Origin: Tricholoma matsutake
Taxonomy: Eukaryota > Basidiomycota > Agaricomycetes > Agaricales > Tricholomataceae
DNA length: 64,000 nt
Assembly: GCA_026075535.2 (NCBI GenBank)
Contig: AP026546.1
Coordinates: 2,480,001 to 2,544,000 of the forward strand
Direction of reading: 5' to 3'
How positions within the stretch are numbered: the stretch's first letter is position 1; each line of letters starts with the position of its first letter. The notes beneath the pieces are model-generated. The model was given only the letters and a program-made list of their open reading frames with translations, searched no databases and had not been told where the DNA came from. Of the stretch, positions 32,797 through 45,945 are shown one piece after another. Made by a program: the position numbers and the translations under genes.

Positions 32797-35700
32797 TTAT
32801 TTTCTAGGCTTGGACAATATTATGCAAGTTGCCCGCGTGAAGTCTGGTGAAGAGGGAGATATTGTTAGTGGGGCAGCACAGTGATTGATTTGGCAGGTCC
32901 AGTACACTAATGTCACCTGAGCAACATTACAAAACAGGAACATGGTGGTTAAGATCTCTCTCTGGAGACCAGCAACTGCCAATGCGCTGTTTATTCAGGC
33001 AATGGAGGGGAACCCAAAACCCCATAGATGGATCGGGAGAAGGAGGAGTGTAGAATTAAAACGGAAAGGCATACCAAGGTAAGCATGAATCTTGTGAGCA
33101 ATTTGCATGTCAAGAGTGGCAGCCTGAGCATGTGTGAGCAGCGGGAAGCTCAGCAATGGCCAGAGGCGAGAGATTAGTTTGAGAGAGAGGATGCGTCGTA
33201 ATGCTGTTAGAGGCAGTGGCTGTGGGTGAAGAGGAAACGAAAAATGGAAGACGAGATCCTGGAGATGTTGGAAATGGATCTCAGGCTGATTAATTGGGAC
33301 CTGTAGGAAAGTGATATAATCAGTGTTGACTTTGACTGGGTTTTCAAAGGTCTGAGGTGAGGAAGGGTTAGCGTAATTTACAGAAGGGATCGGGAAAGTT
33401 CATTGTTCAGTTGTGGGTGGGAAATCAGGAGCCTGAAAAGCATACAATATGCTCTTTGCCCATTCAGTTTCCTAGCCATATGTTCCCTGGAATCTGTAAG
33501 CATGTCGAGCAAGAAAAAGAAGCAAGGAGAGGGAGACAGAGATGAGTAGGGTGTCATCCATTGCCTCAACCATGGTGATAGGTTGTTTTATGTTGTCTAG
33601 GCTAGAGTGAGGTAAGTGTTTGCGGGCTTGTTCAGAGGATATGACGAGGTGGTGTAGTGAATGAGAAACGAGGTCAGAGAGCCAGCAATTACACATGCTT
33701 GTTGTTAGAGTGCATTTTAGTGGTGACAGTGAACCTCCCTGTTTAGTAACACCATTAACAATGAAGGGGTCAGTCAATCCATAGGCAGTCTTGACATGGT
33801 AAGGGACATGAGCTTGGGAGGAGTGTCCAAGTTAGTGATTGATGAAGGAAGTCCGTAAGCAGCAAGGGCGTTGTAAAAACCCTCAGGCTTGAGCATGTCA
33901 AAGCCTTTCTTCTGATCCTCTGCAGAATATAGAGGGGGACTTTACACCACTGAGCCCACTTTTGGACTTGAGCAACCACTGAGAGGAGATCTCAGCCCTG
34001 AACACCAGGCTGGGTTGCAACCTGACATCCAGGGATAACCTGCAGCTTTGCGAGATAAGGGGATAGATGGAAATTCAGCCAGGCAAATGGAAGGTTACTG
34101 CAAGCTATACCTCAGTAATGTTTGAGAATTGTGGTAGGGCCTCGCTTATGGATAGTGGAGATGTTAGTATCTTTAATGCATGCAGGAAAATGAGAGAAAG
34201 AAAGGATGTAGTTCAGAAGAGAGACGACATAGGACAGTGTATTGTCAGTGGCTGCATGCAAAAACCATTTTCCCCATCCATCAGGGCCAGGGGTAGGGCG
34301 TCAATTACCCTTGGAGAGCAGGAGGCAAAGCTATGGTACATCCAGTAGTCATGGCCACAGGAAGGGTTCCTTTTGTGTTAGCATTGCAATGGATTTTACA
34401 GAAGGTGTCAACATCCAGGGCTTCTCCTGAGCAGGGCAAGGCATTTGGTGATAAAGGTTTTGGAAATATTGAACAGTGATGGATTTGGTATTGTCTTATC
34501 CTGTTAGAAGGTTGTTAGGGTCAGTGAACCAAGGCTATAGGTAGAGCCATGATTTTGTTTGGGTAGAAGGTTTTTGGGGAGCCACCATGGAGGAGGTTTT
34601 GCACTCGAGCTCCAGCTGAACAGGACTGTCTGGTGATGCATTTGGCACATTCCTCAGCATAGCAGATTTTCTACAAGGTTCACCTGAGATTTCACAGGTA
34701 AGCTCTGAAATGATGGTAAGTATTATTTGGGGCAGAGTGAGAAGAGTAAAAAGCATTAAGATTGGAGTAAGTGAACTGGTGAGGGGGCAGAATGACATTT
34801 CGATTGATGGCAGAGAGCAGTCGATCCACTCATTTGCGCTCCTTTACTATGAGGTCAATAGTGGCATTGGTTGGTTTTGTAGAGCATTGGGTTTTTCGTA
34901 AAGGGGATGGGAATGATTGTGAGGCACTGTGAGAGAAGGCTAGTGAGAGGATGTGGTAGAGCTGCTCAAAATTTTTATCATCAGAAATCTGTGCAGGTTT
35001 ATGGGGGCAGTTAGCAAGAAACTCATTGACAAGGGTAGAGAATTGTGTGAGGTGAAAGCTTTCAGAAGAGGGTGGGTGGTGAAGTAGGAGGAATATTGTC
35101 AGGTAGGACTGGTAGGCCATCAAGCTTGGTGGGGATAAGGGTAGTGGATGTGAGGATTGCTTGATGATCAGTGCAGGGAAAGAAGGTCAGGAGAACTTCA
35201 ACAGTGACAGCAGCGGTGCCAATCCAGGAAGAAGCAGCCTGATCAATGATAGACCGACCAATGATAGACCAACCAGGGGTGGTGGCATCTGTCTCAAGGT
35301 GTGATGCCAGTGAGTAGGTGTAGTTGGAGTGAACATTGTGGTCAGGTATCGTTGACCAATGGTCAATGCTGCCTGTCACAGTCAGAAAGTTGGAGTAAGC
35401 TTGTTGTGCAGCGGAGATTCGATAATGGTGGGCTGTAGATTCTGTGGAGAATAGGGTCACATTACAATCACCAGCCATGGACCAGGACCCAGCTGAGGAA
35501 AGACATAATTCAGTCAGTGTTGGCCAGAACAGGTTGTTATCATCTTCGGTTGTCCCGGCATGTAGATGCCCATGAAATGGTGGATGAAGCCATGACCTGT
35601 TTTTAGGGGAATTGTGATGTTAAGGGTGACGACTTGGCCAGCCAGGGAGGGTGGGAGAGGGACACATTGAACACTGAAGAGGTGATGGCAAACCGCAAGT

Positions 35701-37113
35701 ATGACACCCCATTTACCCCTGTTACCGCTGATGATACTCAACCCAGGAAAACCACCTAAACTGCTGATGAGGCAATCAATGATATTTGTGATGAGTCAGA
35801 GGAAGGTTGCGAGTTGTTCCAAATGTTCGTGGCCCAACTGATGGGAAGATGACCAGTTGGTACTAGTCGTGAAGGTAGTGCTATGAGAGACAAAGGTGTT
35901 TGGTGTGGTCCGATCAAGTATTGATCGATATCGAGGGTGATTGATGAGATTGACAGCGAACGAGTTTATTGTCGATGGTCGATGTGTGAATTCTGGAGAC
36001 CTTTCGATAGGTTGATAGTATACGAAGGGTGAGGCAAATGGCTATGAAGTGTTGGAAGGATTGCTAGTGCTAATGACGAGAGGATTGAGGGAGGATTGAG
36101 GACGCAATGATTGCCGAGGTTTCTCATCGATCGAGAAAACCCGTAGAAACTTAGATTGTTTTAGAAAGTTGATCGGATGCTTAGAACTGTATACAAGACG
36201 ATAGGTGAAGACAATTTCTTGTATTTCCAAGTAGATATCTACAGAGTTTTATATGTTTTAAAGAAACTTCCTAAAATGGAATGAGAAACATGTGTAGAAC
36301 ATGAGGCAAAAGATATGAGTTAAGGCACAAGGCCAAAAAGGAGACTGGAATCCGAACAAGAAGGATATATATCATATGATGAACGAGTAATATAGGGTAT
36401 GGAACTGAAAGGGGACTGTCCTTTGTGTAGAAATCGCGCTAAGTCTCGCAGTAATTCATCCAGCGGGTTCTGTGCGCGATTGGGACTTGGAACAAGGCTA
36501 ACCTACTATCAGCAGGTTTGGGCACGAGTTGGAATCCTTCCTGGCGCATTGTACTCCACCATTTAAATAATGAAGATGGCGCCCGATGTCGCTCGTAGTC
36601 TCTTGATATCGATCGATGATGCTCGACAATGGTCGTCAATGTTTGATCGTGGTCACGGCTGTTCAAAGTTGATCAGGGATGTTTGATGGTCATGTAGAGG
36701 GATCTTAGGGGCTTTCGGGGTAGTCCTAAGGTTATGCGATGTGGGCTCTTGATATGATCGATGTCGCTGGTGATGTTTCGACGCAGTCGATATGATATCG
36801 TGATTGATAGACTGGGTCGCGCTGTGTCTGGGATGTTGTAGGAGTTAGCCGATGTGATTAGAATGATGTTAAATTGGTGAATCGGTCCTTGAGCCAAGGA
36901 GATGACCTATCACTGCTTAGGGTTGGGTGGCCAGGGCTTTCATGCAGATCATAGCCCGGCAGATGCAGGCACGAAGCAACCTCCCACGTTGACCATGTCT
37001 CTTGGAGGATGATGACATGGGGTTTTGAAGTCTTAACTAAAGAACTTACAGCATTAATTTTCATAGGGTCAGCTAGACCATTAGTATTAATAGCTATTAT
37101 AGCTATTGCCTAG
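32797..37113 (-). pseudogene. Tad-like LINE ORF2 relic: APE endonuclease and reverse transcriptase
   Basis: Begins near 37113 with IAIIAINTNGLADPMKINAV and IILQETWS, the opening of an apurinic-type endonuclease. After a solo LTR (35729-36912) it resumes NRGKWGVILAV, AGDCNVTL (about 35470) and TDHQAILTST. The RT region includes GPDGWEKWFLHAATDN (about 34250), KDTNISTIHKRGPTT, GCQVATQPGVQGRDLL, VPLYILQR, DPFIVNGVTKQGGSLSPL (about 33735-33790) and AMDDTLL (about 33570), the catalytic YADD equivalent. C-terminal sequence continues to about 32797, three bases past the stop of the host gene, so the 3' end is truncated. Several frame changes and stops occur. It would have primed reverse transcription at the target site. 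Confidence 0.88.
35729..36912 (-). repeat. Solo LTR in the LINE endonuclease
   Basis: 1184 bp, TGATGATACTCAACCC to GGAGATGACCTATCA, closely matching the LTRs of T1 in reverse orientation. It is flanked by CCGC (35725-35728) and CTGC (36913-36916), a 4-bp duplication with one CpG-type transition. Removing it joins SPGHPTLS to GNRGKWGV in one LINE frame. Confidence 0.93.
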
Positions 37114-38177
37114 AGAGAAGGGGCTGGGGAAGCAGACAATGCAGAAACTGAAGCAAGAAGCAAGAAAAGAAAAACAATAAACAAGAATGGGTGTGGCAAG
37201 GGCCAAAATGAATTTAGAGGACAAGCAGCAGAGGTAATACAACTTTTGAAAGAAAGGGGGTGCAGTTGCTGCACCCATGTAAAGTGAATGTTATGTGGTA
37301 CCCAGAAAACACCCCTGCAGTGCTGTAGTAGACCTTGGTGCAAGTCAGGCTGAGGATCATTTACTGCAGGAGTGGGGGGTTTAGGAGGGTGGGGTTTTGG
37401 GGGGTTTTGGGGATGTACATGAGGTCCTCCCATATTATCAACTTCCATTGGCTGTCTCTCAGTTGAACCCACCAGTTGGTCTTGCCGGTTGGTCGTCCAG
37501 TTGGGCCCTTTTGGTGGGAACACATGATGGAGGGGCAAGAGAAGCCATTGTTGTTGTGGGTGGAGCAGCTAGGTGTGGCATGAAGCTAACGTGGAGGCTA
37601 GTCATATCTTGTTGGAGTCAGGCTACATTTTCTGTTGATGCCCCTAGGCACCATTGGAGGTCTACCACCTGTTCTGTAACAGCTGCCCAGGCATTGTCAT
37701 CGGTGGCCATTATGCGCAGGAGGTTGGCAGTTGAGAGGGAGGATGTGAGGTTGTTGCACTCAGGGTGAGTTGAGTGTTAACTGTCATAATTGCGAAGACA
37801 CTAGCAATGGTGTCAGTAAAGGAAGCTTGGGCATCAGACAGTTGTTTGATGAAGTCCTGATGGTTGAGGATAAGCTTGTGGACTGTTTGTGAGATGCCAT
37901 CCATGGATGTCTGAAGGGAATCAAGCTGTGAGCAGACAAAGGGCAATTCCTGGGTGGTGATGATGGGGCGATTGGCAAAAGAAGGAGGAGGGAACCCCCT
38001 TGAATTGAGGTTATAAAGGTAGGCAGGCTTGCCAGGGGAGGAGGGCAGGTCCATGTTGAGGAAGTGAGCAGCAATGTCTGGCATGCTGATGATTACACAG
38101 TAGACAGTATCCTCGAACTCAAGGTGACTGGCGTGGATGACTGGGTCATCAGCAGCACCAGTGCCATATTTCCGCTT
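37114..38177 (-). pseudogene. LINE ORF1, C-terminal part
   Basis: From the right it reads YGTGAADDPVIHASHLEFED, TVYCVIISMPDIAAHFLN, then a helical region LDSLQTSMDGISQTVHKL and DFIKQLSDAQASFTD. After one frame change near 37780 come NLTSSLSTANLLRIM and NAWAAVTEQVVDLQWC, and then Pro-rich sequence to the ORF2 start. This is the coiled-coil and tail of a Tad-type ORF1 protein, an RNA-binding cofactor. The N-terminal half lies 10.7 kb away at 48857-49411, separated by inserted elements. Confidence 0.8.
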
Positions 38178-38332
38178 AGTGTTGCCATGGCTCAGCCGCG
38201 TTTTTTGCTACTTTGGGAAATAAAATAGCTAAAATTCTGAAAATATTTGAGGACCTAGATCACATGATAAGCCGAGGGGTCCTCTGCCAACTCTAAGCAA
38301 TCTGACCACTGGTTCCCACATTATTTAAGCGG

Positions 38333-39499
38333 TGATAGGTCGTCTTCTTGGCTCAAGGACCCATTCAACACTTTAGCATCATTCTAATCACATTGGCTAA
38401 CTCCTATGACGTCCCAGACGCAGTGCGACACACTCTATCGATCGCGATATCATATCGACCGCATTGAAACATCACCAGCGACATCGATAGTATCAAAAGA
38501 CCACATCGCACAACCTTAGGACTACCCCGAAAGTCCCTAAGATTCCCCTACATGACCACCAAACATCCCCGACCAACTTCGAACAAGCCACAACCATGAT
38601 TGACCATTGTCGACCATCATCGAGCATCATCAATCGATATCGAGAAACTACGAGTGACATCGGGCGCCACCTTCATTATCTAAATGGTGGAAGACCATGC
38701 ACTAGGACGTATTCCAACTCGTGTTCAAACCTGCTGATCATAGGTCAGCTTCATTCCAACTCCCTATCGCGCACAGAACCCACTGGACGCATTATTGCGA
38801 GACTTAGCACAGTTTATACACAAAGGACAGTCTCTTTTAGTTCTTTCCCTTTATTACTCTTTCATCATATGATATATATATATCTTTCTTGTTCAGATTC
38901 CAGTCGTCTTTATGGCCTTGTGCCTTAACTCATATCTTTTGCCTCATGTTCTACACATGTTTCTCATTCCATTTTAGGAAGTTTCTTTAAAACATATAAA
39001 ACTCTGTAGTATCTACTTGAAAATGACAAGAAATCATCTTCACATATCGTCTCGTATACAGTTCTAAGCATCCGATCAGCTTTCTAAAACAATCTAAGTC
39101 TCTGCAGGTTTTCTCAATCGACGAGAAACCTCCACAATCGTCGCATCCTCGATCCTCCCTCGATCCTCTCGTCATTAGTTCTAGCAACCCTTCCAACACT
39201 TCATAGCAGTTTGCCGCACCCTTCATATACCATCGACCTATCGGAAGGTCCCCATAATTCACATATCGACCATCGATGATAAAACTTGTTTGCCGTCGAT
39301 CTCGTCAATCGCCCTCGATATCGATCGATACTCAATCAGACCATGACAAATGTCTTTGTCTTGCATAACACTACCTTCATGACTAGTAATCTTCTCAGAG
39401 GTTTGACCACGAACTTTCGGAACGTCTCGCAACCCTCCTCTGACTTGTCACAAACATCATCAATTGCCTCATCGGCAGTTCCCGGGTTGAGCATCATCA
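38333..39499 (+). repeat. 5' LTR of T1
   Basis: 1167 bp, TGATAGGTCGTCTTCTTGG to GAGCATCATCA. Differs from the 3' LTR mainly by C/T and G/A changes at CpG sites and lacks a GGTGGTTTTCC-like segment near 39480 that the 3' copy has. Confidence 0.93.
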
Positions 39500-39503
39500 T
39501 TTT

Positions 39504-39521
39504 TGGAGCCCACCGCGAGGG
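39504..39521 (+). promoter_or_regulatory. Primer-binding site of T1
   Basis: TGGAGCCCACCGCGAGGG begins 4 nt after the LTR; TGG would pair with a tRNA CCA end. The identical 18-mer occurs in T3 (63572-63589, minus), and CpG-decayed versions occur in T2 and at 49548-49565. The tRNA was not identified. Confidence 0.75.
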
Positions 39522-39537
39522 TGTCTGAATCATTTCA

Positions 39538-42033
39538 TTGTCGGACCAACCTCGACTTCCTTGGCTTAGGCCAACACAAGCGAGAACCCTTTGGATCGAT
39601 ACTCGCCATGCCTTCGAATCTCTCGAACAATTGGGAGATATTCTAATTCCAGTTTCCAAGGCAGAATCTACTCATTGTAGACTATTTCCTTCACCTATAT
39701 CATCGCCTTCCACATCATCATCTACTTCTTCGTCATCATCATCGACCTCTTCATTTATCCTTCCAACAACTTCAACACCTCTACCATCTATTACACAAGT
39801 CTTAACCCCTACCCCTAGAGTCATCGCATTCATGACTACCCAAACTGCAATGCCAGCTCGTGGGCACTCGACCGCTCCAAAATTCGACCCGACTCAGCCT
39901 TGAGAGCTTCGATGATACTTCAAAGAGCTTGAACTATTATTCCCGACCTGCGGCGTTACTGAATCGAATCTCATGAAGAAACACGCTTGTCGCTACCTCG
40001 ACATCGACTCATCAGAACTCTGGGAATCGCTTCCAGAGTATCAACCCGGCACATCATTCAACAAATTTAGAACAGCAGTACACAAACTCTATCCCGGCTC
40101 GGAAGACGATCGCAAGTGGAGCATATCAGACATGGACAAATTAGTGGGAGAACAGCTACACGTTGGGATATTTGATGCAAGCGATCTAGGAATGTATTAT
40201 TGCATGTTCTACAACATTACTCACTTTTTGCAAGCAAAGAATAGGATCTCGGAAGCTGAGCAAAGCAGAGCTTATGTTCGAGGATTCCAACCCGGCTTAT
40301 GGACTCGAATTGCTCAATGACTCGAACTCAAATTCCCCGACCATTATCCCGATGATCCGTATCCACTCAACGACATTCACGATGCGGCAAAATTTGTTCT
40401 AGCAGGCTCCAACACATTGAACTCAGTAATCCACCAATTGACCTCTTCATCGCACTTGACATCAAATGTCAGAAATATGGGCACCTTGTCACCTGGAACT
40501 ATTACGATCAAAACCAAAGATCTAAACACAATGTTCGAACGATTCGCTAGCACCATCGCTATGCATATCGCAGGTACTAAAAATCCTCACACTAATTCGG
40601 CAGACAGACAGGCACATATTGATGCACTCCTTTGCATATTTTGCGGTTTATCCGGACATTTTATCCCTGAATGTATGGTTTGTCAGTCGTACTTGAACGA
40701 AGGGAAGTGTAAGCGAAATGCAGAAGGAAAGATCATACTTCCTAATGGACAATTCACCCCTCGAAGTATCCCTGGCAGGTTTATCAAGGAACACATTGAT
40801 GAATGGTGGAAACGCAACCCAGATGCAACCCCAGCAGTGACACTTTTATTCAGCATCGCACCATCGGCACCTTCAACTTCGACAAGTTCAACCTCGGCTG
40901 CAATCACTTTGATAACAGAGTCCGACGCCGTTTTTATATTGGGAGTGGAGACAAAAGGCATTTATCATAACTCAACGTTGACAGCTGACTCCAAAGATAG
41001 AATAGCAGCTCTTGAGCGCAAAATATTCGCGCTTCGAAGTGGTCGACCATTTTCGCATCCGAACAAAGAGGTTTGAAATTTGGTTCCAGCCACAACAACT
41101 CCCGTCCCTGCATCATCAACATCTACTAGTACAGTCCCACCACCCTCAACATCTTCATCGACAACGGTCAACCCTTCGACTTCAACTACCGCTCCAACAT
41201 TGACACCGACCACTTCACCATCGACCACCATACCCCCAATGCAAACCTCAGTACACCCATACGCGTCGGTCAGGGAGAACACCTATTTGCCACCACACGA
41301 AAGGAACTTCGCTGGCGCATCAAAGGGTAAGGAAAAAGACGGACCATTGTATGCGACACAGGCACCGGTACAGAACGAGAAAATCATGCATGATATATTT
41401 GCATGCTCGATGAAGATGCCGATTGTCACGCTGACATCCGAAGAACTACTCTCTCTTTCACCAGAGGTTCAAACAAAATGGAGAGAACAGGTCACACCAA
41501 AACGAGTCCCACAATCCAGAAACAATGCAACAAACATGTTTAGTCCCAATGCGATCATTGTGCCTGACCCGTACGAGACTTATATTAGCAGTCTCCGACC
41601 CAGTGAAATCCCTCAGCCTTTTGTCATCGCTAAAGAAACTTCATTGATTAGATCAGTTATTATGGACGTCCATGGTAACAACCAGGTAGAAAGTGTCATC
41701 GATCCCGGTTCCTCGATCATATCGATGGCCGAAGATGTTTGCCATGAACTCGGTCTAGCATATGACTCCTCGATTAGGCTTCCGATGCAGTCTGCTAACG
41801 GGACTGTTGACAAAACACTCGGTTTAGCACGCAACGTACCCTGCGATCTTGGTGGAATCACCCTATACATGCAGATACATATTATTTGGGACCCGGCATA
41901 CGATATTCTACTCAGACAACCTTTCGACGTCTTGACGGAAAGCGTCATTAGGAACTATCGGAACGAAGCGCAAACCATCACGATATGTGATCCTAACTCA
42001 ACTTGGACCACTATAATTCCCTTGATACCTTGA
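39538..42033 (+). pseudogene. T1 gag-protease
   Basis: One frame stays open apart from four internal TGA codons (39901, 39913, 40318, 41074) and the final TGA at 42031. The first in-frame ATG in the conserved region is at 39832 (MTTQTAMPARGHS); open Ser-rich sequence extends upstream. Order: capsid-like block (YFKELELLF, ACRYLDIDSSELWE, AEQSRAYVRGFQPGLW), nucleocapsid knuckle CIFCGLSGHFIPEC (CX2CX4HX4C, about 40636-40677), a Thr/Ser/Pro linker, then a retropepsin-like domain with DPGSSIISMAEDVCHELGL (about 41701-41760). T2 and T3 have Arg at the first stop and T3 has Arg at 40318, so these are CGA to TGA changes. Role: particle assembly and polyprotein processing. Confidence 0.88.
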
Positions 42034-45000
42034 TCGCACCGTCGTCAAAAAGTAGTTCGAGAGGATTTTCAGCATTAGAGAATGAAATTTCGGAACAGTG
42101 CGCTTTCATCATCTCGTTCGACTCTTCTAACTCCTCTATATTTATCGAGTGCACTGCAAATATCCCTGAAATTGACTCCTCCGAAGAATTATCTGCGATG
42201 CTTTCCGATTTATATTTATCTGTGTGTGACGAGTTCCACGTTCCTCGAAATGCCTCGATGGTGTTTATACCTATGCAACCTTCTTCATCGTCAGTTTCCC
42301 CTTCCTCAGTTATTTCTGACAATCCACAGTCTAGTTATTTATCGACGAAGAAAAAGTATAAACCAGTCGCACAGAAGGTCCGCCCAATCGTGGCCAGACT
42401 ACCTGATCATTTTAGAATTATTTGATGCATTGAGGGCGATCCCCTCCAAGACATGCCTCCACTCAATCCCCATCCTCTGATATTCAAACCAACTCCTCGA
42501 TATAACCTCGAACGCAAAAACATCATTGATTGAAATCATCCAGGAGATTTCTTATGGCCTCAAGAACGAGACCTCATGCATGACTTCATTCAAAACCAGC
42601 AAGCAGGGTTCGCATGGACCAAAAACGAATGAGGAAGGTTTCGACCAGATTTCTTCCCCCCTATTGAGTTCCCAGTCGTCCTGCATACCCCTTGGGTCGA
42701 ACACAATATCCCCATACTGCCTGGTTTGTATGAACAAATTTGCGAGATGCTGAAAAAGAAGATTGAAGCAGGAGTCTACGAGTCGTCAAACTCGTCATAC
42801 CGATCAAGATGGTTTTGCGTTGCAAAGAAAGATGCAAAATCGCTCTGAATTGTCCACAGCCTCGAGCCACTAAACCAAGTTACGATTCAGCACTCAGGCG
42901 TCGTCATCCTGATCCCCGAGCATTTAGCTGAACAGTTTGGAGGACGCGCTTGTGGTGGAATGTTGGATTTATATGTTGCATTTGATGAAAGGCTCGTATC
43001 TGAATCCTCTCGAGATCTAACGACTTTCCAGACACCATTCGGCGCACTTCGAATCGTCACCCTACCGATGGGTTGGACAAACTCGGTTCTGATCCTATAC
43101 GATGATGTAACTTTCATCCTACAACCAGAGGTCCCTCACATCACGATCCCTTATATCAACGACACACCGGTGAAGGGTCCGAAATCAGAATATCGAACGA
43201 TCAGTGGGTCTTATGAAATGATCGTCAACAACTCAGGCATTCGACGATTCATGTGGGAACACTTTGAGAACCTAAATTGCATCGTCCAGCGCATGAAGTA
43301 TTGTGGTGGGACGTTCTCTGGACCGAAATTATTTGCTTGTGTCCCCGAGATAATTGTTTTAGGTCATCGATGCAATATTCAAGGCTGAATGGCTGACCCA
43401 ACGCGTATCAATAAGATCCAGAAATGGGGTCCATGTCGTATGCTCACAGAAGTTAAGGCGTTCTTAGGAACGATTGGAGTTTGTCGAATTTTCATCCAGA
43501 GTTTCGCACATCGAGCAGCTCCGCTAATCAATCTTACTCAAAAAGATGTGCCCTTCGAATTCGGCCCATCTCAGGTAGCAGTGCAAGAAGATCTCAAGCA
43601 TGCACTCCTAAACTCGCCAGCGATTCGAGCCATCGACTATACCTCAAATGCCCCAGTAATCCTCGCAGTCGACACATCGAGCATCGCCATCGGCTATTTC
43701 CTAACGCAATGTGACCGAGATAACCCTTGAAAGCGATATTACAGTCAATTTGGCTCGATCACGCTCAACGACCACGAATCGCGGTTTTTGCAACCAAAAC
43801 TCAAGCTTTATGGTCTATATCGAGCCCTTGGGGCACTTTGTTTATACTTGATAGGGGTACGAAACCTTATCGTCGAGGTCGATGTGAGGTATATTAAAGG
43901 CATGCTCTCAAATCCCGATATCATGCCTAGTGCTAGCATAAACCGATGGATAGTCTCCATTCTAACGTTTCACTTCACCCTAGTTCATGTTGCAGGTACA
44001 CACCATGGACCAGACGGTCTTTTGTGACGTCCTCGACAAACCGAAGACAATGATGTCGAAGTAGAAGAAGAATTCGGCGACTGGATCGACAAACTACACG
44101 GTTTTGTTCACCAAATCAACCCAATCTTGATTCAACCATTCCCCTCTCACACGACTTATCCCACTTTCACCCAAGCTTTGGATTTCAGTAAGGGGGAGGA
44201 CGTTTTGTACGAAGACATACCTAGATTGGACAAAGCAAAGAAAGATGACGAACGATTACTGCTCGTTCATAAATGGTTAGACGATATGGTGCGACCCCCA
44301 CATCTATCAGACACAGAGTACGCTACCTTCGTGCGATATTGCACCGAGTTCTTCATAGATTCCGGCAAACTATGGCGAAAAGATTGTTAGGGCGAACACA
44401 AGATTGTTGCGATTCCAGAGCATCGCATCGATATTATCCGGTCATCGCACGACCATATCAGCCACAAAATGATCTTCGCCACGAAGTCTCACTTCGCACT
44501 ACGATTCTGGTGGCCCAACCTGAAAGCTGATATCACATGGTACATTCGAACGTGCCACTACTGTCAGTTGTGACAAACACAAAATCTTCTTATTCCACCA
44601 ATCGTCGCCACACCTGCTCCTCTATTTGGAAAAGTCTATATCGACACAATGCACATGCCGCCTTCCGGTGGATATTGCTATATAGTACAAGGTTGATGTT
44701 CAATATCATACTGGCCGGAGTTTAGGATGCTTCGCAAGGAAACAGCGAAGACCATCGGCAATTGGATCTTCAAAGAAATCATTTGTCGTTGGGGCTTGCT
44801 TTATGAGATCGTTACTGACAATGGCGCAGCATTCCTTTCTGCTCTCGAGTATTTGTTGAAGCAATATCATATCAATCATATTCGGATAAGTGGGTACAAT
44901 TCTCGTGCCAATGGCCTCGTCGAACGAGCCCACTTCGATGTATGACAATCGCTCTACAAGGCCATCGATGGTGATCAAACTTGATGGTCGGTTGGGACCT

Positions 45001-45617
45001 ACTTGGTCTTTTGGGCAGAACGGGTAACAGTTCGAAAACGAATGGGCTGTTTGCCCTATTTTGCGATCACAGGTTCTCATCCACTCATCCCTCTCGACAT
45101 TTCAGAAGTGACATATCTACAACCACCACCTGATTTGATACTCTCCTCCACCAATCTCATCGCCCGACGTGCAATCGCACTCCAGAAACGCTCGACCGAT
45201 CTCAAGGTACTCTACTCTAGAGTCTACACCACTCGACGAGAAGCTGTGAAACACTTCAAAGAAGTTCACAAGCGAACGATTCGAGACTACCATTTCGAAA
45301 AAGGTGACCTCGTACTCATGCGAAACACACAGATCGAAAAGGCTCTTAATCGAAAAATGCGAGCTCGATATCTCGGCCCACTCATAGTCATCGCAAGAAA
45401 CTACGGTGGCACTTACATTCTTTGCGAGCTCGACGGATCAGTTCTTCATCGACCAGTAGCAGCTTTCCAAATTCTACCCTATCTAGCACGGAAATCAATT
45501 CCCCTTCCTCCAAACTTCTTTGATATTGACGATCGTCGGCTCAAACAACTTCGAACAACATCGGACGTCGATGGAGACATTGACGAGGGCATTCCTGACC
45601 TCAACGAAGACGAATAA
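42003..45617 (+). pseudogene. T1 pol: reverse transcriptase, RNase H, integrase
   Basis: A single frame of 3.6 kb with no frameshift, broken by 11 TGA (42423, 42531, 42630, 42846, 43386, 43728, 44025, 44571, 44694, 44943, 44982) and one TAG (44388). RT: KKKYKPVAQKVRPI, FQTPFGALRIVTLPMGW, and the catalytic box reads YINDTPVKG, where T2 and T3 have YIDD, so the first catalytic Asp is lost. RNase H covers about 43560-44010 (AVDTSSIAIGYFL; AGTHHGPDGLL at the end). Integrase: zinc region ending CHYCQ (about 44550), YIDTMHMP, IVTDNGAAF and NGLVERAHFDV supply D, D and E. The C-terminal KGDLVLMRNTQIEKALNRKM and GIPDLNEDE precede TAA at 45615. It lies in the -1 frame relative to gag-protease. No chromodomain. 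Confidence 0.9.
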
Positions 45618-45945
45618 ACCATTTTTCTTTTCTTTTTCTACTTGCGATATTGAAACAAACTCTCGATTTTATAACAGTGTACTATTACAAGTCACGATAT
45701 TGTTTGAAACGTGTTCGCACAAGCTCGACGGGGTTTTTTGGCTATGAAGGAGTTCTGAGCCTTTCCCCTATGTCTCGTTTTGATGAATTGTCCATCTTAC
45801 TTTCTTTTTTCTCTCTCTCTTTCCTATGTTTCTTTGCATATATCTTACATTTCCTGGCTTCGATCGCACGCGATATTTCTCATTTCAAATTTATCTCATT
45901 CAGACACAAGAAAAACAATAACATTAAAACAATAAAACAAAAATC

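Noticed and set aside
34067..34430. Plus-strand frames within the LINE RT region
   Set aside because: Shadows of the minus-strand RT, which has clear catalytic motifs.
39901..45000. Regular in-frame TGA codons as possible recoding (selenocysteine or altered code)
   Set aside because: Sister copies have CGA (Arg) at several of these sites, no recoding structure is seen, and adjacent host genes use standard stops including TGA.
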